From Zingiber officinale (lineage: Eukaryota; Streptophyta; Magnoliopsida; Zingiberales; Zingiberaceae), in assembly GCF_018446385.1 (NCBI RefSeq), contig NC_056001.1, positions 8,605,672-8,669,671 of the forward strand: 64,000 bases of DNA. Direction: 5' to 3'. A program made the translations under genes and the position numbers. Under the pieces are notes generated by a model. The model did no database searches, was not told the origin of the DNA, and saw only the letters and a list, made by a program, of their open reading frames with translations. Below, in pieces: positions 56,198-64,000 of this stretch (the stretch's first letter is position 1; every line of letters starts with the position of its first letter).

Positions 56198-57622
56198 ATG
56201 GCGACGAAGCCGACGGTAGTGTTCTATCCGGTGGACGGCATGGGCCACGTGGTTCCCATGGTCGAGTTGGCCAAGCTCTTCGTCCTCCACGACTTCGCCG
56301 CCGCCGTCGTCCTCATGCACTCGCCCTCGAAGCACCCCTCCTTCGACCCCTTCGTCGCCCGAGTTTCCGCATCCCACCCTTCCATCTCCTTCCACCAGCT
56401 CCCGCCTCCAGCGGAATCCGTCGACGACCCATCCGGTCAAAAATTCTTTGACTCAGTCAGGCCGAACAATCCCCAGTTCCTCCAATTCCTCTCTTCCTAT
56501 TGCCAGGAATCCAACGTCCGCGCCGTCGTCCTCGACTTCTTCTGCACAGACGCGCTCGAAGTCACCGCCGAGCTCCGACTCCGGACACACTTCTTCTTTT
56601 CACCCAGTGCCTCCGACCTCGCCGTGTTAATCTTCCTCCCGACCATGATCGCCACCACGGACGTCAGTTTCGGAGACCTTGGCGAGGCGCCACTTCACTT
56701 CCCGGGGTTGCCCCCCATCCCGGCCTCCCACATGCCCATCCACTTCATGAACCGCGAAACCATGATGTTTAAGAAGATGGTGCACATGTTCGGACGCCTA
56801 CCCGACGCAGACGCTATTCTTATCAACTCCTTCGACCTCCTCGAATCAGAGGCCCTCAAGACTCTTCGAAGTGGGGCGTGCGTTCCGGGCCGTCGGATGC
56901 CGAGTGTCTACTGCGTCGGTCCGTTGGTCGTCGACGCGAGCGGAGACATCGGAGAAAGAAAGGGGGAAAGGCCCGCGTGCTTGGAGTGGTTGGATGCGCA
57001 TCCAAGCGGCAGCGTGATTTTCCTCTGTTTCGGGAGCATGGGTTCGTTCTCGGTGGATCAGCTAGAGCAGATTGCTACTGGTTTAGAAAGGAGCGGGCAG
57101 CGGTTCTTGTGGGTAGTCCGGGCTCCTCCTGGTGGTGAGGGAGTCAATGTGAACCTGCATCCGTCGGAGCCGGATTTGGATGCTCTGCTGCCGAAGGGAT
57201 TCTTGGAGCGGACCAAGCAAAGGGGGATGGTGGTGAAGTCGTGGGCGCCGCAGGTGGAGGTGCTGAATCATGCTGCGGTTGGGGGTTTCGTGACGCACTG
57301 CGGGTGGAACTCGACGCTCGAGGCGATCACCGCGGGGGTGGCGATGGTGGCCTGGCCACTGTACGCGGAGCAGCGATTGAACAAGGTGTTTATGGTGGAT
57401 CAGATGAATTTGGCGGTGGCGATGGAGGGGTACGACAGAAAGATGGTGACGGCGGAGGAGGTGGAGGCAAAGCTAAGGTGGGTGATGGAATCGGAGGGAG
57501 GGAAGGAATTGAGGGAGCGGGCGGCGGCGATGAAGGAAAAGGCGGCGGAGGCGAGGCGTGAAGGGGGCTCGTCGCAACTGGCTATGCTGGAAGTGATTGC
57601 TAAAGATCTCAAGTCAAACTAG
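56198..57622 (+). CDS. UDP-glycosyltransferase, UGT88-like, intact
   Basis: 474 residues, one exon, start context CAATGGCG. It transfers a sugar, probably glucose, from UDP-sugar to a small phenolic or flavonoid acceptor in the cytosol. Catalytic His17 (DGMGHVVPM) and Asp113 (VVLDFFCTDAL) are present. The full 44-residue PSPG donor box is at 349-392 (WAPQVEVLNHAAVGG ... HCGWNSTLEAI ... PLYAEQ), with Trp370 and the closing Gln392 usual in glucosyl donors. FFCTDALEV and the N-terminal pattern match family 88 (flavonoid, anthocyanidin, chalcone). The acceptor cannot be told from sequence. Third-position GC is very high, unlike the AT-rich surroundings, as in many monocot genes. No signal peptide or membrane segment. 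It is the only intact non-transposon gene in the window. Confidence 0.93.
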   Translation: MATKPTVVFYPVDGMGHVVPMVELAKLFVLHDFAAAVVLMHSPSKHPSFDPFVARVSASHPSISFHQLPPPAESVDDPSGQKFFDSVRPNNPQFLQFLSSYCQESNVRAVVLDFFCTDALEVTAELRLRTHFFFSPSASDLAVLIFLPTMIATTDVSFGDLGEAPLHFPGLPPIPASHMPIHFMNRETMMFKKMVHMFGRLPDADAILINSFDLLESEALKTLRSGACVPGRRMPSVYCVGPLVVDASGDIGERKGERPACLEWLDAHPSGSVIFLCFGSMGSFSVDQLEQIATGLERSGQRFLWVVRAPPGGEGVNVNLHPSEPDLDALLPKGFLERTKQRGMVVKSWAPQVEVLNHAAVGGFVTHCGWNSTLEAITAGVAMVAWPLYAEQRLNKVFMVDQMNLAVAMEGYDRKMVTAEEVEAKLRWVMESEGGKELRERAAAMKEKAAEARREGGSSQLAMLEVIAKDLKSN

Positions 57623-57698
57623 CGTTGAGTAAGGAGATAATTTCATGGCGATATTCTCCTTTCCCACATTTGTTTTTTGTTTTCCTTACTTCCATTAC

Positions 57699-57704
57699 AA
57701 TAAA
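57699..57704 (+). terminator. Polyadenylation signal of the UGT gene
   Basis: AATAAA 77 bases after the stop codon, in a T-rich 3' region. Confidence 0.5.
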
Positions 57705-58489
57705 CCCAGTTAGCTACTATTCCTATGGTGATCAATCCGTCCACACAAAAATAATGAATCAGAAAGTACATCTAATGAATAATTCAAAGAACTCAATCTA
57801 TAACTTCTATCATGATGACACGATAGTAAAAAATGATTATATTTATCATGGCTCCGTCAATTCATCCCAAAATCAATATAATCTATGACTTCTATCAGGT
57901 TTCATATGTGAATCAGGAATGTCAAAAATAATGACTGATTAATCATACGAGTTGTATTTTCGGTCAGGTTTAACACGTTATTTTAAACATATCTATACAA
58001 GAATCAATAAACTTTTTAAACTCGTACATAAATCTTACAACTATTATTTTATGATGAGATTTAAAAAGAGTGGCAGTGTTTAAGAAAACAATATGCCAAA
58101 AATACATGTAATAGTTGATTATGTTCTCTAATTTGGACTTTTCCAAGTAAACTATTCGATAGATTAAAAAGGAAATTTCTTTTTAGAACAAAATACATGT
58201 AATAACCTATAATAGTGGGGTTTTAATATAATTATAATTACAGATCAATTTTAAATATAGATCAATTAAAAAAATTGTTTTTAAAAAATATATTAGTTCG
58301 GTTTACTGTTAGACAATGCCACTCCTCATTTCCTCAATAACTTTCATTTGATCACCAAAGTCTATCAGTTTTCATTTTTTTTTTTTTTTTCTTTTTAAAA
58401 ATTAGTTGGTCTTGTTTGCTAATGAAATAAATTATGTATCTTTCCCCCTTCGGTACAAAGAAACATTTAATGATGGTCCATTTTGGTCC
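57705..58489. other. AT-rich intergenic region
   Basis: No frame, repeat or element end recognised. A T16 run at about 58374-58390. Confidence 0.5.
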
Positions 58490-58497
58490 CCTAGTTA

Positions 58498-59057
58498 TAG
58501 GGATGTAAATGAATCAAATAGTTCACGAGCTATTCGGAGCTCGATTCGATAAAAAGCTCGTTCGATTCGTTCGTTTATCTTATGGAGCTGAGCTCGAGCT
58601 CGATTTCAAGCTCGACAGTTTATCGAGCCGACCTCGAGCTTAAGAATATTCAGCTCGTGAACTCGCGAACATGTTCATTTATTGGCTCGCGAGCCAAAAA
58701 ACGAGCCTTAAAATGAGCCTTAAACCGAGCCAAAAAACGAGCTTTAAAACGAGCAAAAAAAAAAGAGCTCTAAAACGAGCCTTAAAATGTGTAAAAAAAC
58801 GAGCTCTAAAACGAGCTCTAAACGAGCCCGAGCTCTAAACGAGCCCGAGCTCGCTGAACGAGTTAGGCTCGTTAACTTTGATAATCGAGCTAATAACGAG
58901 CCAAGCTCGAACTGTTCGTGAGCTTGATAATTCTAAAACGAGTCGAGCTCGAGCCTTGTGATAAAAGCTCGATTTGAGCTCGAGCCCGAATATAACTTAA
59001 ACGAGCCGAGCTCGAGCCTAATACTGTTCGACTCGGTTCGGCTTATTTACATCCCTA
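58498..59057. mobile_element. Non-autonomous hAT element (560 bp) with AAACGAGC array
   Basis: Inverted ends TAGGGATGTAAATGAA and TAGGGATGTAAATAAG (right end inward) with a perfect 8-bp duplication CCTAGTTA (58490-58497, 59058-59065). The interior has a dozen or more AAACGAGC(C/T) and GAGCTCGA words. No transposase. Confidence 0.93.
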
Positions 59058-59065
59058 CCTAGTTA

Positions 59066-59420
59066 TCCCTCAAGCGAATAACTAGTGGAGTAGGTACAGA
59101 CTCTCTCTTGAAAGGTTATATAAAAATGGATGAAGGTAAATGAAAGAGGATAGTTATTTCTTTTTACCAGTCGAGGTCACTATTCTCCCCAAACTCATTT
59201 ACCTTTGTGTATTTATTTTCCTCTTTATTTTTCCATCTCATATTGGAATTAACTTGGTGTCGTGGTCGTCGCACTGGTAGAGTTGGCCAGCCTTAACATC
59301 TTTTACATCTCATGCCGTTGGATCTGAATCTTAGAGGAGGTGATCGAAACTCTGGCAAGGAGGAGCCCGAGTAGCTTCTGGCAAGGAGGAGCCCGAGTAA
59401 GTGAAAAGTTACACCATCAA
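59066..59420. other. Intergenic region with a short tandem duplication
   Basis: The only structure is a direct duplication of 'tctggcaaggaggagcccgagta' (about 59351-59400). No gene. Confidence 0.5.
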
Positions 59421-59733
59421 TTAATATCTTAAAAACAAAACAAAAAAAAATAGAGAACAAAAATTGAAAGTGATCTTATCCGAAAGTCGAGAAGGTGGAT
59501 GCTCGGACGTGACGCTCCTGTTGACCTCTGAGGTGAGAACAAAACAAAGAATGCAAATAGCATGTAAAAAGTAACAAAACGAATGAAAGAAAGAGGTAGC
59601 CGCAAATGGAGGCTCGCAAAATTGTATTGCAAAACGTAGGTTTACAAAGAGAAAGCAAATATAAATAGACAATAAAAAATAATTATAAAAAACTAATCTA
59701 CCATTATATAATAATAAATATTATATACTAACA
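59421..59733 (-). repeat. LTR of a minus-strand copia fragment
   Basis: On the minus strand it starts TGTTAGTATATAATATTT after the purine tract GAATTTGAAGGGGA (59734-59748 complement). TATTTATATTTGC near 59655 may be its TATA box. The far end was not defined. Confidence 0.6.
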
Positions 59734-59745
59734 TCCCCTTCAAAT

Positions 59746-60757
59746 TCACGATACACCAACAGAAAGCATTGAGAATTTGTTAACCATAAATTGAAATCTT
59801 ACAGTGAAATGCGCCTTGGTGATCAAGTCTGCAATTTGCATGGAAGATGAGACAAATGGCAAAGTGATGGTGCCATTCTGATAATGATGGCGAGTGAAAT
59901 GACAATTAATTTCAATATTCTTGGTGCGCTCATGAAAGACAGAATTGCGAATAATTTGAATGACACTAGAGTTATCACAATGCATAGGGGCAGGGTTCAA
60001 GAGAAAAACATCCATATCAACAAGTAGCCAACGTAACCAAACAATTTCAGCAGTAGTAGAAGTCATAGCACAATATTTTGCTTCGGTAGAAGAACGAGAG
60101 ACAACATCTTACTTTTTACTCTTCCAAGAGATAAGAGAATCTCTAAAAAAAAATACAGTATCCTGTGGTAGACTTACGATCTGTAGAATCACCACCCCAA
60201 TCTGCATTTGAATAGGCCTGCAACACTAAGGTAGAAGTAGAAGGATAAAGAAGACTCTGAAACTGGGTACCTTGAAAATATCAAAGGAAGGGAAGCACAA
60301 CTCCCCAATGTACTGAAGTGGGAGAAGCAACAAACTGGCTGGCAATATGTACAGCATAAGCAATGTCAGGTCTAGTAATGGTGAGATATACTAGACTGTC
60401 AACTAGAGTGTGATATAAAGATGGATCTGGCAAGGGAACACCATCACTAGAAGAGTACTGAACATTAACCTCAAGCGGAGTATCAACAGTGCGAGTGTCG
60501 GATAGATGAGCTTGCTCTAGAATGTCACCAATATATTTAGATTGCGAGAGAAGATAGCCACGAGGAGAATAAGCTACTTCAAGTCCCAAAAAATAACGCA
60601 GAGGACCCAAATCTTTCATATCAAACTCACGAGCCAAATGCAAATTCAACTATTCTATTCCACTTAAATCATCCCCTGTAATAATCATGTCAACAACATA
60701 AAGAGAGAGTAATGTGCGACCTGACGAAGTACAACGAACAAATAGAGCAGAGTCATG
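59746..60757 (-). pseudogene. Copia RT C-terminus and RNase H (minus), decayed
   Basis: Minus strand: LYVVDMIITGDD (RT box changed from YVDD to YVVD), [54 protein letters not shown] (RNase H), SSTEAKYCAM, IVWLRWLLVDM, HERTKNIEINCHFTRHH, ADLITKAH. Frames shift twice and contain stops. RT fingers and everything upstream are absent, cut at 60758 where an unrelated LTR starts. This is a different copia lineage from A and C. Confidence 0.85.
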
Positions 60758-60758
60758 T

Positions 60759-61161
60759 GTTGGAACCTCAAGGTTGTTTTGATGTGATCAACAAGTTAAG
60801 TTAGGTCCTGTGGTATTTTAACCTTGTGTCTAAATAAGCAGAAACTTAGGAGCACAGGAAGTCGAGCGGAAGACGTGGCCGGCAAGAAGGACGGCACAGG
60901 AAGAGAGCCGACGAGCTCGGTGCGTCCGAGAGACGAGGTGCCGCGGAAGAGTATCCCGGCGAATGAGAAGGAAGCGTGCGCTGGTTCCGAGGGACGAGAA
61001 GTCGGAGCGGAAGATTGCTCGGGGAGCAACAGACGTGGCTAGCGAAAAGGTCAGCACGGAGTGCGACCGAGGGACGAAGAGTTGCGGATGAGTACACTGG
61101 CGGACGAGAATGAAGCATGCGACGATTCCGAAGGACGAGAAGCCAGAGCGGAAGCTTGCTC
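60759..61161 (+). repeat. 5' fragment of an LTR of the gag-only family
   Basis: TGTTGGAACCTCAAGGTTG... matches the start of the 3341 and 1325 LTRs. The 'gtgcgtccgagggacgaga...gcggaagcttgctcgag' module occurs twice in tandem (about 60885-61025 and 61025-61161). It stops where ~320-bp repeat text starts. Confidence 0.7.
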
Positions 61162-61209
61162 GAGAATCGTTTTAAATAAGATTTCGACATCATTTCTTAT
61201 ACATGAATT
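61162..61209 (+). repeat. ~320-bp repeat stub left of the solo LTR
   Basis: 'aatcgttttaaataagatttcgacatcatttct...gaatt' equals 50740-50784 and joins in phase with 62582. Confidence 0.75.
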
Positions 61210-61326
61210 TGTTGGTGCAGGTTGCACTAATGATCTAACTAAGGTTTTGATGAATGACAAAGTAAGTTAAGTTAGATATTGTTATGATCTAACCACTTTA
61301 CCAAGTGTGCAGGAGTTAACCAGATA

Positions 61327-61634
61327 GGTCAACGGACCGACCGGATATCTGGCACGAAGTCTAGATAGGTCAATTGGTCGACCGGATATCTAACAAGAAG
61401 TCCAGCTAGGTCAACGAGCTAACCGGATTGCTGGTTCAAAATTCAGCTAGGTCAACGGACCAACCGGATAGCTGGTGCAAAGTCCAGCTAGGTCAACGAG
61501 CTGATGGGATAGCTGGTGCAAAGTCCAACTAGGTCAACGGGTCAACCGGATAGTTGGTGCGAAGTCTAGATAGGTCGACGGGCTGACCAATATCTGGCAG
61601 GAAGTCTAGTTGGGTCTGCGGACTGGACAACTGT
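61327..61634 (+). repeat. 41-bp tandem array in LTR U3
   Basis: Seven and a half units of 'ggtcaacggaccgaccgga' + 'tagctggtgcaaagtccagcta', with variants at the same positions. Confidence 0.88.
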
Positions 61635-61914
61635 CAAAATGGTAAGTAAAGGTAAGTTACTAGAGGAGAGTGACTAAATGAGTACTCGTCCTGGTAGAGG
61701 GGACAGTAGACGTAGGTCCATGTTAGGTCTATTTTGATCCCTAATCTGATACCTTGACTAGTTTTTGATCCTGGGAGGACAGAAACTAATTACTACCACT
61801 TATTATTGTGCTAACTTTGTTTTATAGGATAGATGTTTTAGTTATTAGATTAACACATTTTGCAGGGCAAAAAAGAGTAAAAGCCTTTGGATGAACAGTA
61901 TCTAAAGATGCCTT

Positions 61915-62075
61915 CAAGCAGTGAAGGCGCCTTCGTACTGTTCATAGAAGGCGCCTTCCAAGGGATGAAGTTTAGCGTTCGGAGTAGATAACGCACAAAA
62001 TTTACGGAATAAAATTTATCCCATTGGAGGCGCCTTCAATACCTATGGAAGGCGCCTTCCATACTCTTTATAAGC
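61915..62075 (+). promoter_or_regulatory. GGCGCC cluster and TATA box of the solo LTR
   Basis: GAAGGCGCCTTC words at about 61924, 61946, 62028 and 62048. TTTATAAGCC (62067-62076) follows 16 bases after the last one. Same arrangement as at 3719-3947. Confidence 0.6.
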
Positions 62076-62581
62076 CTGCTCGCCCAAAGCTTCATCAACA
62101 ACTACTATACAAGCCACTAAGTGTTCTTTCGAGGTTTCGACTACTCCCGGCTCTTGCTACAACTCAGCTGCGAAGTTGCTGCGCCCGACGATTGTTCCGA
62201 GGACTTCTGATCGCGACCAACAGACCGACATCGATACACGAGCAAGCCACTTTAATCTTAAGTGTCAATAATATTTTTGTACTTAAATTCAGCAAACGGG
62301 AAATGCAATCTATTGCACTTCTCCGATCTTATTTATACTCGATTCCCTCTTCCGGAGGTACCGGAAGAGGTTTTTAGTGAATTACCCATCGATAGCTCCG
62401 CGGGACCTGGGTCTTGGAGTAGAAGTCGCCGAAGGCTCCGAACCAAATAAAACCGCTAGTGTTTTCTTGTGTTATTCTTTTTAAGTTTTCCGCTGCATAT
62501 ACTTTGATTTCAAAATTATAAAATAAGTTTTTAAAAAACCACGTGATTCACCCCCCCTCTCATGTGCATATCGGTCCAACA

Positions 62582-62767
62582 TAATCGAGTTGAAAAAATT
62601 ATGGTACTCAATATAGTATATGGCGATGGTATTTGAGGTCATGGATACATAAAGAGAACTAGTTGAGTACATGAGACCTGATTTTGTATCATTCCAATGT
62701 CTCTAGGTCTATCAGATACTTTTGAGCGAAATGTGCTAATAGACCTTAGTCATTTCAAAAATTTAAA

Positions 62768-62799
<32 letters not shown>

Positions 62800-63853
62800 T
62801 TAGAAAAGAGGGAGTCCAAGGATCTCATTTGTGGTATCAGTCAATAATTATCGTCGTTGTATTATTTAAAATGAACTTCTGACATCATTTCTCATATCCG
62901 AATCAAGTTAAAAAAATTATTGCTTTCAATATAGTATATCACAATGATGTTTGAGGGCATATGTGCATTCATAAGCATTAGTCAGAGTATATAGGACTTG
63001 ATTTCATATTATTCTGAGATTTCTAGGCTCATTAGCTACTTGTGGACAACATCAGTTGATGAATCTTAAACATTCCAAAAATTAAAATTTTTACATGTTC
63101 AGATGGGGAGAAATCCATGAATCATCATTGTGTCATTTAAAATTAGCTTCTGGCATCATTTCTCATGCTTTAATCGAGTTAAAAAAATCATCACGCTTAA
63201 TACAGTGTATCAAAAATAATGTTTAAGGACATTAATACATTCAGAAGAATTAACTGAATAAATAGGTTAATTTTTCATTTTTTTTTCAAGATCTCTAGAT
63301 ACATTAGTCATTTTTAAACAAATCAACTGATTAGAAAAATTGCTCATCATCATAAAAATTAAAATTACCGAATCAATTGCTACCGTATCATAATCGATTG
63401 AAAAAATTATTCACCGTCCTATAATATCTCCGAATCAATTTTTATAATATCCTAATTGATTCATAAATCTCCTATAATATCTCCGAATCAATTTTTATAA
63501 TATCCCAATTGATTCATAAATCTGTTATGTAAATGTGGAGTGATAAAATGAATATCTCCTAATCGATTTTTATAATATCTCAATTGATTCATAAATATGT
63601 TATGTAAATACGGAGGGATCAAATGAGTATGGTACATGATTTAATAATTTTAAAATTTAACTATATCTAATTTGAATATTTCGGAACTTTCGTTACATCA
63701 TTCAATGATACTTTAAATATTATTTATGAGTTGTAAAATAATATTCAGTTGGTTTAAATGATAACATGTCATATCTTGTTATGAAATAAAAAATGTGTGT
63801 GAATTTGTTTAAAATTAAAATTTCTTCTTGAGTCACTCTTGGCACATATCCAA
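62582..63853 (+). repeat. Second copy of the 53.9-55.1 kb repeat segment
   Basis: Colinear with 53902-55135 (~320-bp units, then CAATTG-rich cycles and AT-rich spacer), perhaps 90% alike by eye. Local differences: a TA/TG microsatellite (62767-62800), and a 54-bp tandem duplication (63418-63525). Confidence 0.82.
62767..62800. repeat. (TA)n(TG)n microsatellite
   Basis: About five TA and eleven TG units, against only 'atatatg' at the matching site near 54090. Confidence 0.9.
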
Positions 63854-64000
63854 CACCCCCCCCTCCCCCCCTCAACGCGCACCCCCTCCACTTCCCCTCT
63901 CTCCCCCGCCAAAAAGACGCATGTAACCTTAACCTTCTTTTTGTTTTGTTTTGTTTTTTTTATTTTATTTTTAATATTTTTTAACTCATACTTATATATT
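63854..64000. other. Low-complexity C-rich then T-rich end
   Basis: C-runs and CT-runs (63854-63910) then T/TTTTG runs. Here the similarity to 55135 onward ends. No gene. Confidence 0.6.

Larger units (their letters stand above)
61210..62581 (+). mobile_element. Solo LTR (1372 bp) in the ~320-bp repeat
   Basis: TGTTGGTGCAGGTTGC to CATATCGGTCCAACA. Flanks GAATT (61205-61209) and TAATC (62582-62586; GAATC in the duplicate at 53902) are a decayed duplication. Removing it restores the repeat phrase 'cttatacatgaatcgagttg'. It contains a 41-bp tandem array, a GGCGCC cluster and a TATA box. Confidence 0.82.

Noticed and set aside
56878..57561. Overlapping frames inside the UGT gene, some over 100 codons
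   Set aside because: High GC reduces stop codons. Only the 474-codon frame carries family motifs.

Overview
This is plant nuclear DNA, dominated by nested transposable elements. Every LTR retrotransposon with a readable primer-binding site uses the initiator-Met tRNA type, the coding domains are Ty1/copia, and the one ordinary gene is a GC-rich intronless family-1 glycosyltransferase. The strong C/G third-position bias of that gene suggests a monocot. I lean towards Zingiberales, but that is a guess I could not check.

Layout. 1-2064: a TRIM (99-590), then the 3' end of a gag-type LTR element and flank. 2065-9780: a CACTA-type DNA transposon carrying three captured host gene fragments on its minus strand (eL42 ribosomal protein, a TIC32-like short-chain dehydrogenase, an LRR receptor kinase). 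It is split by a gag-only LTR element (3341-7514) and a hAT element (7829-8646). 9830-10364 and 13637-13821: blocks of a ~320-bp degenerate repeat, split by a long solo LTR (10365-13636) that itself holds a second solo LTR and a hAT element. 13822-47216: copia element A, stretched to 33 kb by a solo LTR (18875-21285) and by minus-strand gag-only element B (22955-44039). B is in turn split by nearly intact Sirevirus-like element C (24925-36307). 47217-55190: more ~320-bp repeat, hit by a solo LTR, a minus-strand TRIM and a truncated copia. 55360-57704: a UGT pseudogene scrap and an intact UGT88-like gene. 58498-63853: a third hAT element, a minus-strand copia RT/RNase H fragment, a solo LTR, and a second copy of the 53.7-55.1 kb segment.

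How the parts work together. Element C encodes protease, integrase, RT and RNase H in one open frame of 1045 codons. It also carries a downstream accessory ORF that appears to contain a spliceosomal intron. Element B has gag but no pol, and it shares upstream LTR sequence modules with C, so C or a relative is the plausible source of B's enzymes. The short-palindrome arrays (GATCGGTC...GACCGATC, GGCGCC, GTCGAC) lie just upstream of TATA-like boxes in several LTR families. One such array also lies in front of C's intron-containing accessory ORF. These arrays and that ORF are the least ordinary features here.

Nearly all insertions were placed by target-site duplications (TSDs) read directly from the sequence. 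Element lineage names and host-gene identities come from recognising protein motifs by eye and were not searched.
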